A DNA stretch of 55,725 nt from Paracoccaceae bacterium (GCA_017510335.1 JAFWNM010000042.1:1-55725), one strand, 5' to 3'. Counted from the stretch's first letter, positions 1 through 9,300 are shown. A program made the numbers and translations. The notes: generated by a model from the letters alone, not told the origin.

Positions 1-372
1 AAACCTGTCCCTAAATCTCAACCCTCAAACAACCAACCAATCTCTCAATCAGCCGCCCAAGGCATCCAACCGCGTTCCCGCCGCCGGTGAAGCGCTATCT
101 AGGCAATCAAACAAATACACGCAACAACAAAATCAAAGAAAATTAAAAAAAATAGCGTCGGAGCGTGGCCGGCGCCGTTTAATGCCAATTAAGTCATTGT
201 AATATATATACAAAACCAAAACCAAAAGAATCCGCCATTGCGCGCGGCTGTGACTGGCACGGGTTTCGGGCGGGTGAAGTGATTCCCCGCCCCACCGACA
301 CCATGCTTGTGAGGGCCAAGGACGCATGCTAGCGATGAGCGCCTGCTTGAGGGTCTGGGAGGGACTTGAGCC
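1..372. other. Intergenic region left of coxC, A/C-rich and G-poor
   Basis: No gene is supported here. The first 240 bases are markedly AT-rich, and G-poor on the + strand, compared with the rest of the window, with runs such as aaaattaaaaaaaatag. A short inverted repeat, TTGTA-N7-TACAA, lies at 197-213. A purine-rich stretch (gggaggga, about 358-365) just before the GTG at 373 fits a ribosome binding site for the next gene. The promoter of the cox cluster may lie here, but I see no clear -35/-10 pair. A small minus-strand reading frame (133-390) looks like chance. Confidence 0.4.
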
Positions 373-1482
373 GTGCTTGACTATACACATGACGCCACAC
401 TGGTCATCGCCTCGTTTGCGGTGGCGTTGATGGCGGGGTTTACCGGCCTTTCGCTGACGCGCGGCGCATCAGAGCTGCCGCTGGGGCAACGCAAGCTTGC
501 CGTGGTGATGGCGGCCATTTCCCTTGGCGGGGGCATCTGGTCCATGCATTTCGTCGCCATGCTGGGCCTGCAGCTTCCCATTCCCTTCTATTATGATGCG
601 CTGACCACATTGATGTCCGCCTTGCTGGCCGTGCTTATGACGGGTGTGGCGCTGCTGGTTGTGCATTTCGGTACCCGCACGCGGGCGCGCATCGTTCTGG
701 CCGGGGTCGTCGTGGGCATTGGCATTCCCGCAATGCATTATATCGGCATGTCGGGGATGCAGTTGTGCAGGCCGGTATATTCGGTCGCGGGTGTGGGCGC
801 GGCGCTGGTGATTTCGGTGATGCTAAGCATCCTGGCCTTTCTGGTGACCTATTCCAGGCGGGAACGGCAGAATATCATCATGGGCACCCTTGGCTTCGGG
901 CTGGCGGTCTTTGCGGTGCATTTCATCGCGATGGCGGGCACCGGATTCGTGGCGCAGGGCGGTGTATCGGGTGCAGGCCCCATCATCAGCAATTCCGCGC
1001 TGGCTTTCGGGGTGACGGTGGCGGTGTTCCTGATCTCGGGGGCGTTTTTGCTGACAGGGGTGACGTTCCTGCCCGCCCCCGCCAGCGCGGCCCCGGCACC
1101 TGATACGGCCCCGCCACGCCCCGCCGCAATGGACCCCCTGCCCCGCGACGCTGTGAAAGTGCCTTATGAAAAGGACGGGCGCACGCAGTTCATTGATGCG
1201 CAAGACATCGCCGCCATCCGCGCCGAGGGGCATTACACCTTGCTTTATGCACAGGATCAGAAGCTGTTTTGCCCCTGGCCCATCACCATGGCGGAAGCGC
1301 GCCTGCCCGTGGAGGATTTCATACGCACCCACCGCAGCTATCTGGTGAATCGCCGCCATGTGACGGGCTTTGAACGCAAGAAGGATACGGGCGTGTGTTA
1401 TTTCGACAAAATGACCGCCCTGGACAAGGTGCCGGTCAGCCGTGCCCGGCTGGGACAGTTGCGCGAATTTCTGGGGGTGTAA
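373..1482 (+). CDS. coxC: MHYT-LytTR membrane sensor/transcription regulator, CoxC-like
   Basis: A 369-residue membrane-bound regulator. The N-terminal two thirds is hydrophobic and carries the three repeats of a MHYT domain, with histidines in MHFVAM (about 58-63), MHYIGM (about 121-126) and VHFIAM (about 182-187). MHYT domains are proposed to bind metal and sense gases such as O2, CO or NO. After a Pro/Ala-rich linker (about 235-255) comes a C-terminal LytTR DNA-binding domain (about 260-369). Oligotropha carboxidovorans CoxC and CoxH have this same architecture, and coxC also precedes coxM there. The GTG start at 373 follows gggaggga. The gene is separated from coxM by 221 bp that look regulatory. 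A role as CO- or redox-responsive activator of the cox genes is inferred, not shown. Confidence 0.85.
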   Translation: MLDYTHDATLVIASFAVALMAGFTGLSLTRGASELPLGQRKLAVVMAAISLGGGIWSMHFVAMLGLQLPIPFYYDALTTLMSALLAVLMTGVALLVVHFGTRTRARIVLAGVVVGIGIPAMHYIGMSGMQLCRPVYSVAGVGAALVISVMLSILAFLVTYSRRERQNIIMGTLGFGLAVFAVHFIAMAGTGFVAQGGVSGAGPIISNSALAFGVTVAVFLISGAFLLTGVTFLPAPASAAPAPDTAPPRPAAMDPLPRDAVKVPYEKDGRTQFIDAQDIAAIRAEGHYTLLYAQDQKLFCPWPITMAEARLPVEDFIRTHRSYLVNRRHVTGFERKKDTGVCYFDKMTALDKVPVSRARLGQLREFLGV

Positions 1483-1575
1483 GCGCCGCCCGGACACCTG
1501 CTTTCGCCACCACCTACGCACCGGGGCGCGCGCACCCGCCGGGGCGGCGCTGGATTGCTGCAGGTGCATACGCCA

Positions 1576-1602
1576 TTCATGCGCAGAATTCGCATTTCGT
1601 GC
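1576..1602 (+). promoter_or_regulatory. Candidate LytTR direct repeats upstream of coxM
   Basis: Two similar heptamers, TTCATGC (1576-1582) and TTCGTGC (1596-1602), occur in the same orientation with a period of 20 bp. LytTR proteins, including the CO sensor RcoM, bind short direct repeats on one DNA face about two helical turns apart. Because the neighbouring CoxC has a LytTR domain, these are plausible binding sites. The motif is short and could be chance. Confidence 0.25.
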
Positions 1603-1635
1603 AAATGGCCGCGAAACTGGCGCGGGGGCATTCGA

Positions 1636-1660
1636 TTGACAAAATGTCGCAGGCTAGCGT
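1636..1660 (+). promoter_or_regulatory. coxM upstream element with motif TGACAAAATGTCGCAG
   Basis: The sequence TTGACAAAATGTCGCAG begins at 1636, about 67 bp before the coxM start. It contains the dyad GACA-AAA-TGTC. The 16-mer TGACAAAATGTCGCAG recurs exactly at 24394-24409, in front of the ECF sigma gene. TTGACA alone resembles a -35 hexamer, but there is no matching -10 at 16-18 bp. A common regulator or sigma factor acting on both sites is the simplest reading. It is an inference. Confidence 0.5.
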
Positions 1661-1703
1661 CCCGCCATGGTGGCGACAGCCGCCCCACATCTGGGAGGAA
1701 GAC

Positions 1704-2558
1704 ATGATACCAGCCGCGTTCGAGTATCACCGGCCATCGGAAATCGGTGCCGCACTTGACCTGTTGCAAACCCATGGCGACGAGGCCCGCGTTCTGGCCG
1801 GTGGCCACAGCCTGATTCCAATGATGAAGCTGCGCATGGCCGCCATCGAACACCTGATCGATCTGCGCGACATTGCCGACCTGCGCGGCATCCATATTGA
1901 CGGCACCCGCATTCGCATTGGCGCAATGGTCACACAGGCGGAACTTATCACGCATGAAGGGCTGGCCAGCGCCGCCCCCATCCTGCGCGAGGCAGCGTTG
2001 CAGATTGCCGACCCGCAAGTGCGCTATATGGGCACTGTTGGCGGGAATGTCGCCAATGGCGATCCGGGCAATGACATGCCCGGCCTGATGCAAGCCCTTG
2101 GGGCCGAATTTGATCTGGCAGGCCCGTCCGGCACACGCACAGTTGCCGCGCGGGATTTTTATGAGGCCGCGTATATGACCGCGCGCGAGGATGACGAGAT
2201 TCTGACCGCCATCCGTTTTGACGCCACAACAGGCGGCTTCGCCTATGAAAAACAGAAGCGCAAGATCGGGGATTATGCGACCGCAGCCGCCGCTGTGCTG
2301 ATCACGCGCGACGGCGACAGCGTTGCCACAGCGTCCGTGGCGATGACAAACCTTGCCGACACGCCCATCTGGTCACAAGCCGCCGCTGACGCCCTGACCG
2401 GCACGACATGCGACGCACACGCCATTCGCGCCGCAACTGACGCCGCGCTGGCCGATATTGACCCCACCGAAGACAACCGCGGCCCCGTTGAATTCAAACG
2501 CCATGTGGCGGGAATTATCATTTCACGCGCGATTGCCCGCGCCTGGTCGCGCGCCTGA
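1704..2558 (+). CDS. coxM: Aerobic carbon monoxide dehydrogenase, FAD-binding medium subunit
   Basis: The 284-residue flavoprotein subunit of the CoxLMS molybdenum hydroxylase, which passes electrons from the Fe-S subunit through FAD to the quinone pool. Both FAD pyrophosphate-binding motifs are present where expected: AGGHS at 32-36 and TVGGN at 111-115. A C-terminal CODH-type domain follows. The ATG at 1704 was chosen because GGGAGGAA lies at 1693-1700 and the product then matches the family length of about 288. The frame stays open further upstream without a good start. coxS starts 14 bp downstream, so M, S and L form one transcription unit. Confidence 0.97.
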   Translation: MIPAAFEYHRPSEIGAALDLLQTHGDEARVLAGGHSLIPMMKLRMAAIEHLIDLRDIADLRGIHIDGTRIRIGAMVTQAELITHEGLASAAPILREAALQIADPQVRYMGTVGGNVANGDPGNDMPGLMQALGAEFDLAGPSGTRTVAARDFYEAAYMTAREDDEILTAIRFDATTGGFAYEKQKRKIGDYATAAAAVLITRDGDSVATASVAMTNLADTPIWSQAAADALTGTTCDAHAIRAATDAALADIDPTEDNRGPVEFKRHVAGIIISRAIARAWSRA

Positions 2559-2572
2559 AAGGAACAGCCATC

Positions 2573-3064
2573 ATGTCCAAGACAGCCATCAAACTGAACG
2601 TCAACGGCAAGACCGAGGAACTTCTGGTCGAACCGCGCGAATTGCTGATTTATGTATTGCGCGAAAAACTGAACCTGACCGGCCCGCATGTGGGCTGCGA
2701 AACCAGCCATTGCGGTGCCTGCACAGTGGAAATTGACGGCAAGTCCGTCAAATCCTGCACCATGTTCGCCGTGCAGGCCGATGGCGCGCAAATCACCACA
2801 GTCGAAGGGCTAAGCACCCCCGACAATCTGCATGTGTTGCAACGCATGTTCCGCGAACATCACGGGCTGCAATGCGGCTATTGCACACCGGGCATGATTA
2901 CCCGCGCCCACCGCCTGTTGCAGGAAAACCCCAACCCCACCGAAGCAGATGTGCGGTTCGGGATTGCGGGCAATCTGTGCCGCTGCACCGGATACCAGAA
3001 CATCGTCAAATCCATCCTTGCCGCCGCGGCAGAGATCAACGCAGCACAGGAGGCCGCAGAATGA
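2573..3064 (+). CDS. coxS: Aerobic carbon monoxide dehydrogenase, [2Fe-2S] small subunit
   Basis: A 163-residue iron-sulfur subunit that relays electrons from the Mo-Cu site in CoxL to FAD in CoxM. The plant-ferredoxin-like N-terminal domain has Cys42, Cys47, Cys50 and Cys62. The helical C-terminal domain has Cys101-x-x-Cys104 and Cys136-x-Cys138, giving the eight ligands of two [2Fe-2S] clusters. The start ATG follows aaaggaac. The stop overlaps the coxL start in an ATGA, which indicates translational coupling. Confidence 0.97.
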   Translation: MSKTAIKLNVNGKTEELLVEPRELLIYVLREKLNLTGPHVGCETSHCGACTVEIDGKSVKSCTMFAVQADGAQITTVEGLSTPDNLHVLQRMFREHHGLQCGYCTPGMITRAHRLLQENPNPTEADVRFGIAGNLCRCTGYQNIVKSILAAAAEINAAQEAAE

Positions 3065-5478
3065 ACGACATGACCCCGGACCGCGACGACCGTATTGCCA
3101 ACCTCAAGGGGATGGGCTGCGCGCGCAAGCGCGTCGAGGATGTCCGCTTTACCCAAGGCAAGGGCAATTATGTCGATGACATCAAGCTTGCGGGCATGCT
3201 GCATGGGGACTTCGTGCGCTCCCCCTATGCGCATGCGCGGGTGAAATCCATCAACGCCGAAGCGGCCCTTGCCCTGCCCGGCGTGATTGCCGTGCTGACC
3301 GCCAAGGATCTGGAACCGCTGAACCTGCACTGGATGCCCACGCTTGCGGGCGACAAACAGATGGTTCTGGCCGATGGCAAAGTGTTGTTCCAGGGGCAGG
3401 AAGTGGCCTTCGTGGTGGCCGAGGACCGCTACATCGCCGCCGATGCCGTGGAACTGGTTGAAGTGGAATACGAGGCCCTGCCCGTTCTGACCGACCCGTT
3501 TGCCGCGCTGGAAAGTGACGTTGTCCTGCGCGAGGATCTGGCAGGACAGGACAGCGGCGCCCATGGCCCCCGCCGCCACCACAACCACATTTTCCTGTGG
3601 GAAGAAGGCGACAAGGACGCCACCGAACAAGTGCTGGACAGCGCCGAGGTGGTGGCCGAGGAAATGGTCTATTACCACCGCACCCACCCTTGCCCGCTGG
3701 AAACCTGCGGGTCCGTGGCCAGCATGGACAAGGTCAATGGCAAACTGACCCTTTGGGGCACCTTTCAGGCCCCGCATGTGGTGCGCACAGTGGCGTCGCT
3801 GCTGTCGGGGATCGAGGAACACAATATCCGCGTCGTCTCGCCCGATATTGGCGGCGGGTTTGGCAACAAGGTGGGGGTGTATCCCGGCTATGTCTGTTCC
3901 ATCGTGGCCAGCATTGTGACAGGCCGCCCCGTCAAATGGGTCGAGGACCGGATGGAAAACCTGATGGCCACCGCATTTGCGCGCGATTACTGGATGAAAG
4001 GCAAGATTGCCGCCACCAAGGACGGCAAGATCACCGGCCTGTGGTGCCATGTGACCGCAGACCACGGCGCATTTGACGCCTGCGCGGACCCGACCAAGTT
4101 TCCCGCCGGCTTCTTTCATATCTGCACGGGCAGCTATGACATTCCGGTGGCCTATGTGGGCGTTGACGGGGTCTATACCAACAAGGCACCGGGGGGCGTG
4201 GCGTATCGCTGTTCCTTCCGTGTGACCGAAGCGGCCTATTTCATCGAACGCATGATCGAAGTGCTGGCGATTGAACTGGGCATGGACGCGGCCGAACTGC
4301 GCGCCAAGAACTTCATCCGCGCGGACCAGTTTCCCTATACCTCGGCGCTGGGGTGGGAATATGACAGCGGGGATTACCACACCGCCTGGACCAAAGCACT
4401 GGACGCCGTGGACTACCCCGGTTTGCGGCGCGAACAGGCCGAACGCGTGGCGGCCTTCAATCGTGGCGAAACCCGCAAGCTGATGGGCATTGGCCTGACG
4501 CATTTCACCGAAATCGTGGGCGCAGGGCCAGTCAAGAATTGCGACATTCTGGGCATGGGCATGTTCGACAGTTGCGAAATCCGCATCCACCCCACCGGCA
4601 GCGCGATTGCCCGCCTTGGCACCATATCGCAGGGGCAGGGCCACGCCACCACCTTCGCGCAAATTCTGGCAACCGAAATCGGCATTCCCGCCGATTCCAT
4701 CACCATTGAAGAAGGCGACACCGACACGGCACCTTACGGCCTTGGCACTTACGGGTCACGCTCTACGCCCGTGGCAGGGGCCGCCACCGCCATGGCCGGG
4801 CGCAAAATCCGCGCAAAAGCGCAGATGATCGCGGCCTATCTGCTGGAAGTCCATGACAATGACGTGGAATTCGACATTGACCGTTTCGTGGTCAAGGGCG
4901 CGCCCGAACGGTTCAAAACCATGAAGGAAATTGCCTATGCGGCCTATAATCAGGCCATTCCCGGCCTTGAACCGGGGCTGGAAGCCGTAAGCTACTATGA
5001 CCCGCCCAACATGACCTATCCGTTCGGGGCCTATATCTGCGTCATGGAGGTGGATGTGGACACTGGCGAACATGAAATCCGCCAGTTCTATGCGCTGGAT
5101 GATTGCGGCACGCGCATCAACCCCATGGTCATCGAAGGGCAGGTGCATGGCGGTCTGACCGAAGCGCTGGCCATCGCAATGGGTCAGGAAATTGCCTATG
5201 ACGACATGGGCAATTGCAAGACCGGCACCTTGATGGACTTTTTCCTGCCCACCGCATGGGAAACGCCCCATTACACCACCGACCACACGGAAACCCCGTC
5301 CCCCCATCACCCGATCGGGGCCAAGGGGGTGGGCGAAAGCCCCAATGTTGGCGGTGTGCCCGCGTTTTCCAATGCTGTGCATGACGCGTTCCGCGCGTTT
5401 GGCCTGCGCCAGTCGCATATGCCCCATGACCATTGGCGCATCTGGAAAATTGCCAACCAGCTTGGCCTGCACGGCTGA
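3061..5478 (+). CDS. coxL: Aerobic carbon monoxide dehydrogenase, molybdenum-copper large subunit (form I)
   Basis: The 805-residue catalytic subunit that oxidises CO with water to CO2, two electrons and two protons. The active-site loop is AYRCSFR at 381-387, with Cys384 as the expected copper ligand. This is the form I signature; form II enzymes have a different loop. The catalytic glutamate is in GVGES (Glu759). Both residues are shifted by four relative to O. carboxidovorans Cys388 and Glu763, so the register is intact. QGQGH-type and GGGFGNK molybdopterin motifs are also present. The ATG at 3061 overlaps the coxS stop. No frameshift is seen. The enzyme should be a true CO oxidase if copper and MCD cofactor maturation work. 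Confidence 0.98.
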   Translation: MNDMTPDRDDRIANLKGMGCARKRVEDVRFTQGKGNYVDDIKLAGMLHGDFVRSPYAHARVKSINAEAALALPGVIAVLTAKDLEPLNLHWMPTLAGDKQMVLADGKVLFQGQEVAFVVAEDRYIAADAVELVEVEYEALPVLTDPFAALESDVVLREDLAGQDSGAHGPRRHHNHIFLWEEGDKDATEQVLDSAEVVAEEMVYYHRTHPCPLETCGSVASMDKVNGKLTLWGTFQAPHVVRTVASLLSGIEEHNIRVVSPDIGGGFGNKVGVYPGYVCSIVASIVTGRPVKWVEDRMENLMATAFARDYWMKGKIAATKDGKITGLWCHVTADHGAFDACADPTKFPAGFFHICTGSYDIPVAYVGVDGVYTNKAPGGVAYRCSFRVTEAAYFIERMIEVLAIELGMDAAELRAKNFIRADQFPYTSALGWEYDSGDYHTAWTKALDAVDYPGLRREQAERVAAFNRGETRKLMGIGLTHFTEIVGAGPVKNCDILGMGMFDSCEIRIHPTGSAIARLGTISQGQGHATTFAQILATEIGIPADSITIEEGDTDTAPYGLGTYGSRSTPVAGAATAMAGRKIRAKAQMIAAYLLEVHDNDVEFDIDRFVVKGAPERFKTMKEIAYAAYNQAIPGLEPGLEAVSYYDPPNMTYPFGAYICVMEVDVDTGEHEIRQFYALDDCGTRINPMVIEGQVHGGLTEALAIAMGQEIAYDDMGNCKTGTLMDFFLPTAWETPHYTTDHTETPSPHHPIGAKGVGESPNVGGVPAFSNAVHDAFRAFGLRQSHMPHDHWRIWKIANQLGLHG

Positions 5479-5523
5479 AAGGACAGGGGGCGCGCGCGCA
5501 AGTGCCGCGCCCCCGTTTGACCC

Positions 5524-6402
5524 ATGAAAAACCCTCAGAACCTGACTGACAAACTGCACGCACAGGGCTATGTCGCGCATCCTGATCTGGCCATGGCGCT
5601 GCATCTGGCGCTAACGCTGGGCCGCCCGCTTCTGCTGGAAGGGGCGGCAGGCGTGGGCAAGACCGAAATCGCGCGTGCCCTGGCCGCAATGCTGGGCACC
5701 GAATTGTTGCGCCTGCAATGCTATGAAGGGCTGGACGCCGCGCAGGCCATCTATGAATGGAACTACCAGCGGCAATTGCTGTCCATCCGCGCAGCCGTAG
5801 AAGATGGCGAATCCGCCCGTCAGGCCGAATCGCGCATTTTTTCAGAAGACTACCTGCTGGAACGCCCGCTTCTGGCGGCCATCCGGCGCGAACGGCCCCC
5901 CGTGCTGCTGATCGACGAAATCGACCGCGCAGATGAGGAATTCGAGGCCTATTTGCTGGAAGTGCTGTCGGATTTCCAGATCACCATTCCCGAATTGGGC
6001 ACCATCACCGCCACATCGCGCCCCCATGTCATTCTAACCGCCAACGGCACGCGCGATCTGTCGGACGCGCTGCGCAGGCGGTGCCTGTATGCCTATGTCG
6101 ATTATCCCGACCGCGACACCGAACTGGCCATCCTGACCACCCGCTGCCCTGAAATAGAAGCAGCCCTTGGCCGCCAGATCGTGGGGTTTGTCCAGGCCCT
6201 GCGCGCCGAGGATCTGGAAAAGAAACCCGGCATTGCCGAAATGCTGGATTTTGCTGCCGCCCTTGGCGGGCTTGGCGTCAATGATCTGGGCGCGGACCCG
6301 GCTGCATTGGCGGCGGCATTGGCCACATTGCTGAAAACCCAGTCCGACCGCGCCGCCATCCCGCCTGAAGTGGCTGCGCGCCTTGCAGGTCGGGCCGCAT
6401 GA
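5524..6402 (+). CDS. coxD: MoxR-type AAA+ ATPase, CoxD
   Basis: A 292-residue AAA+ chaperone of the MoxR family, required in O. carboxidovorans for building the [CuSMoO2] centre of CoxL. Walker A is GAAGVGKT at 40-47 and Walker B is VLLIDE at 127-132; sensor and arginine-finger regions follow. It starts 45 bp after coxL, and its stop overlaps coxE in ATGA. MoxR ATPases typically work with a VWA-domain partner, and CoxE is encoded directly downstream. Confidence 0.95.
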   Translation: MKNPQNLTDKLHAQGYVAHPDLAMALHLALTLGRPLLLEGAAGVGKTEIARALAAMLGTELLRLQCYEGLDAAQAIYEWNYQRQLLSIRAAVEDGESARQAESRIFSEDYLLERPLLAAIRRERPPVLLIDEIDRADEEFEAYLLEVLSDFQITIPELGTITATSRPHVILTANGTRDLSDALRRRCLYAYVDYPDRDTELAILTTRCPEIEAALGRQIVGFVQALRAEDLEKKPGIAEMLDFAAALGGLGVNDLGADPAALAAALATLLKTQSDRAAIPPEVAARLAGRAA

Positions 6403-7607
6403 CACGCGACCTGACCCTGAAGCGCCCGTCGCGCGCCACCCGCTTTGCCGCGCGCGACCCCGGCCCCGCCGCACGGCTGGCGGGGTTCATGGCGCATTTG
6501 CGCGGCGCGGGGTTCCATCTGGGCGTGGCGGAAACCGGCCTTGCCATGGACGCGCTGACCACGCTGGACGATATGGCCCCCGAAACCGTGTGCCGCGCGC
6601 TAAAGGCAGTCTGCGCCAGCGATGCGGACCAATTCGCGCGCTTTGACGATATGTTCAACGCCTTCTGGCTGAATAACGGGCGCGTGCGCGCGCGCCTCGC
6701 ACAATCGCGCAGCACCGGCACGGACCGCCAGCGCGCGGGCCGCACAGGCGACGGCATGGCCACAGGCACCGGCAAGGCCCACGCCCCGGATGACGGGCAC
6801 GACAGCGGCGAAAGCGAAAGTGGCGGGACGGGGCGGTTAATGGCCACAGGGGTGGCCAACCTGATGCGCCGCGACCTGCGCGAACTGGTCAGCCCAGATG
6901 ATATTCGCCACGCCGAAACCCTTGCCGCGCGGTTGGGGGCGGCCATCCGCGACCGCCGGTCCCGGCGCAGGCGCGCCGCACGACGCGGGCGCGGCGTGGA
7001 TTTGCGCCGCACGCTGCGCTCGGCCTTGTCCACAGGCGGCGAACCCTTGCACCTGCACCGCCGCACCCGCCCTGACCGGCCCGTGAAACTGGTGGTGCTA
7101 TGCGATGTGTCGGGGTCCATGCTGGCCTATACGCGCCCCTATCTGGCGTTTATCACCGGGCTTACGCGCGCGGACCCCACCGCTGACGCCTATCTGTTTC
7201 ACACGGGTCTGGTGCGCATTACCACTGCACTGCATGATGACGACCCGCTGCGCATGCTCAACCGGCTGTCGCTTCTGGCCGAAGGGGTTGGGGGCGGGTC
7301 GCGCATCGGGGCCAATCTGGACCTGTTCGCGCGCAGCTATGCGCGCCGCTTCGTCAACGGGCGCAGCGTGGTTGTCATTTTTTCCGACGGGTATGACAGC
7401 GCCAGCCCCGACCAGCTTGGCCCGGCGTTGGCGCAGTTGAAAAAGCGCGGGTGCCGTATCATCTGGCTGAATCCGCTGAAGGGGTGGCGCGACTATGCGC
7501 CAATTGCGGGCGGCATGGCCGCCGCCCTGCCCCATCTGGACCTGTTCGCCCCCGCCACCACCCTGGCCGATCTGGCCCGACTGGAACCGGAGCTTGCCCG
7601 CCTATGA
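6399..7607 (+). CDS. coxE: VWA-domain CODH maturation protein, CoxE
   Basis: A 402-residue CoxE-like protein, partner of the CoxD ATPase in maturation of the Mo-Cu cofactor. The von Willebrand A domain occupies roughly the last 170 residues. It has an intact metal-ion-dependent adhesion site, DVSGS, at 236-240, a later threonine region and FSDGYDS. The middle (about 105-200) is rich in Arg, Gly and Ser and probably flexible. Overlaps of four bases at both ends (coxD and coxF) show tight coupling. Confidence 0.94.
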   Translation: MTRDLTLKRPSRATRFAARDPGPAARLAGFMAHLRGAGFHLGVAETGLAMDALTTLDDMAPETVCRALKAVCASDADQFARFDDMFNAFWLNNGRVRARLAQSRSTGTDRQRAGRTGDGMATGTGKAHAPDDGHDSGESESGGTGRLMATGVANLMRRDLRELVSPDDIRHAETLAARLGAAIRDRRSRRRRAARRGRGVDLRRTLRSALSTGGEPLHLHRRTRPDRPVKLVVLCDVSGSMLAYTRPYLAFITGLTRADPTADAYLFHTGLVRITTALHDDDPLRMLNRLSLLAEGVGGGSRIGANLDLFARSYARRFVNGRSVVVIFSDGYDSASPDQLGPALAQLKKRGCRIIWLNPLKGWRDYAPIAGGMAAALPHLDLFAPATTLADLARLEPELARL

Positions 7608-8434
7608 CCCTGTCCGCAACTGCCCATGCCCGCCTGAACCATGAAATGGACCGCCTGCGCCGCGCAGGCCAGCCATTTGCCATTGCCACCATCGTGCGCA
7701 CGGTTGACGCCACATCTGCAAAACCGGGCGCCAAGGCGCTTATCCTTGCGGACGGCACATTGACCGAAGGCTGGGTTGGCGGGGGCTGCGCGCGCGCCGC
7801 TGTCGCCCGCGCCGCACTCGACGCGCTGCGCGAAGGCACGCCGCAATTTGTGTCGCTGCGCCCGTCCGACCTGCTGGATGCCGAAGGCGTCAGCGCAGGC
7901 GAGCACCGCGACGGCATACGCTTTGCCCGCAATGGCTGCCCATCCAAAGGTTCGATGGATATTTTCGTCGAACCTGTCCTGCCGCTGCCGCAACTGGTTA
8001 TCTGCGGGGCGGGGCCTGTGGCGCTGGCGCTGGCCGATCTGTCGGCGCGGTTCGACATGCACCGCACGCTTTGCGCGCCCGGTGCCCTGCCCGCCCCCCT
8101 GCCCGATGTCGAGGATTGCGTGGACAGTTTCGCCTTCGACACCGCGCCTGACCGCCAGCGTTTTGTCGTCATCGCCACACAGGGCAAGGGCGATGAAGCC
8201 GCCCTGCGCGCCGCGCTGGCCTGCGGGGCCGAATATGTCGCATTTGTGGGCAGCAAGCGCAAATTCGCCACATTATCCGCGTGCCTGCAGTCCGATCATG
8301 GCATTTGCGCGCAAACGCTGGCGCGCGTTCATGCGCCTGCGGGGCTTGACCTGCACGCCATAACCCCCGAAGAAATTGCCTTGTCGATCCTTGCACAAAT
8401 TGTCGCAACCCGTCGCGCAGGGCGGCGCACATGA
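7604..8434 (+). CDS. coxF: XdhC/CoxF family molybdenum-cofactor maturation protein
   Basis: A 276-residue protein of the XdhC/CoxI family, which binds and modifies molybdenum cofactor for insertion into hydroxylases such as CODH. The N-terminal domain has the GWVGGGCAR motif (about 55). The C-terminal Rossmann domain starts at VICGAGPVALALADL and ends with the ITPEEIALSILAQIVA segment typical of the family. The start overlaps the coxE stop in ATGA. The stop in turn overlaps a 31-codon reading frame. Confidence 0.93.
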   Translation: MTLSATAHARLNHEMDRLRRAGQPFAIATIVRTVDATSAKPGAKALILADGTLTEGWVGGGCARAAVARAALDALREGTPQFVSLRPSDLLDAEGVSAGEHRDGIRFARNGCPSKGSMDIFVEPVLPLPQLVICGAGPVALALADLSARFDMHRTLCAPGALPAPLPDVEDCVDSFAFDTAPDRQRFVVIATQGKGDEAALRAALACGAEYVAFVGSKRKFATLSACLQSDHGICAQTLARVHAPAGLDLHAITPEEIALSILAQIVATRRAGRRT

Positions 8435-8526
8435 CAACCCTGCGCAAGTTCCTGTCACGTTGCTGGCCACGGCTCAGCGCCGAACACGCCGAATTGCTGG
8501 CCAAGATCAAGTTTCCCTGCTGTTAA
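8431..8526 (+). CDS. Putative 31-residue protein between coxF and coxG
   Basis: A short frame begins at an ATG overlapping the coxF stop (ATGA at 8431-8434), exactly as the other cox genes overlap. The predicted product is MTTLRKFLSRCWPRL followed by SAEHAELLAKIKFPCC. The peptide is basic and amphipathic and ends in a Cys-Cys pair. Codon choice resembles the neighbours. The conserved style of coupling favours a real gene, but the length is too short to judge from coding statistics, and I do not recognise a family. Confidence 0.5.
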   Translation: MTTLRKFLSRCWPRLSAEHAELLAKIKFPCC

Positions 8527-8554
8527 AACACCCAAGAAAAGAAAGAGGCATCCC

Positions 8555-9010
8555 ATGGACCTGCAAGACGAAATCCTGATTCCCGCACCGATTGAAACAG
8601 TCTATGCGGCGCTGAATGACCCCGAAATCCTGCAAGCCAGCATTCCGGGCTGTGAAGAACTGGTCAAACATTCCGACACCGAACTGGAAGCGAAGGTCAC
8701 GCTGAAAGTCGGGCCGGTCAAGGCGCGTTTTGGCGGCAATGTCACCCTGAACCCCGAAGACCCGCCGCGCCGCTTTTCGTTGACAGGCGAAGGGTCGGGC
8801 GGGGCTGCGGGCTTCGCCAAGGGCGGCGCGACCGTGGAACTTGAAGAACAGCCCGACGGGCAAACCCTGCTGCGCTATGAAGCCCGCGCCGAAATTGGCG
8901 GCAAGCTGGCGCAGCTGGGCAGCCGGTTGATTCAGGGCACCGCCAAGAAACTGGCGACAAAATTCTTCGCTGATTTTTCCGAAGCTGTGCAGGCCCGCGA
9001 AACAAGCTGA
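8555..9010 (+). CDS. coxG: CoxG, SRPBCC-fold carbon monoxide dehydrogenase subunit G
   Basis: A 151-residue CoxG-family protein with the START/SRPBCC fold. In O. carboxidovorans CoxG helps anchor CODH to the cytoplasmic membrane. Family features visible are the N-terminal strand with IPAPIETVYAALNDPEIL, then IPGCEEL, and the C-terminal helix with GSRLIQGTAKKLATKFFADF. The longer C-terminal extension with a membrane segment seen in some CoxG proteins is absent. The gene follows the 31-codon frame by 28 bp, with an aaagaaagagg ribosome-binding stretch. A GC-rich hairpin follows the stop. Confidence 0.93.
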   Translation: MDLQDEILIPAPIETVYAALNDPEILQASIPGCEELVKHSDTELEAKVTLKVGPVKARFGGNVTLNPEDPPRRFSLTGEGSGGAAGFAKGGATVELEEQPDGQTLLRYEARAEIGGKLAQLGSRLIQGTAKKLATKFFADFSEAVQARETS

Positions 9011-9021
9011 CGCCACCCCCT

Positions 9022-9043
9022 GCGCGGCCAGAACCGGCCGCGC
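9022..9043 (+). terminator. GC-rich hairpin after coxG
   Basis: GCGCGGCC (9022-9029) pairs perfectly with GGCCGCGC (9036-9043) across a six-base loop. No strong T tract follows, so termination efficiency is uncertain. The following 250 bp up to the next gene hold no gene that I can support, only a weak dyad GATATG/CATATC near 9222-9243. Confidence 0.45.
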
Positions 9044-9300
9044 GACCTTGTCCTGTTTCAACCACATCACGCCATCTGCGAAAATGCCCGGCGCGACCAT
9101 GCGCGGGGCCAAAACGGGTTTCCATTTGGTCCGGTTTTGCGATAGCGATGATGCAACCTTGCCCTGTGCCCCGGTGAAGCGGCGTGTTTCGCATGTGACC
9201 CGCGCCGCGCTATCGCTTGTGATATGCGGCGCGTCACATATCGGGCTTTGGCTATTGGACAGGTGGACCGCACGCGCACCGCGCGCACCGTGGCCATCAG

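Noticed and set aside
1636-1665. TTGACA as a housekeeping -35 box for coxM
   Set aside because: No acceptable -10 hexamer at 16-18 bp; the wider 16-bp match to the ECF sigma upstream region explains it better.
2878-4662. 594-codon open frame on the minus strand
   Set aside because: It lies entirely opposite coxL, has an unnatural His/Gly-rich composition and is the usual shadow of a high-GC gene.
3061-5478. Form II (non-CO) molybdenum hydroxylase
   Set aside because: The loop is AYRCSFR with Cys384, the form I signature, and the neighbouring genes are the full CODH set.
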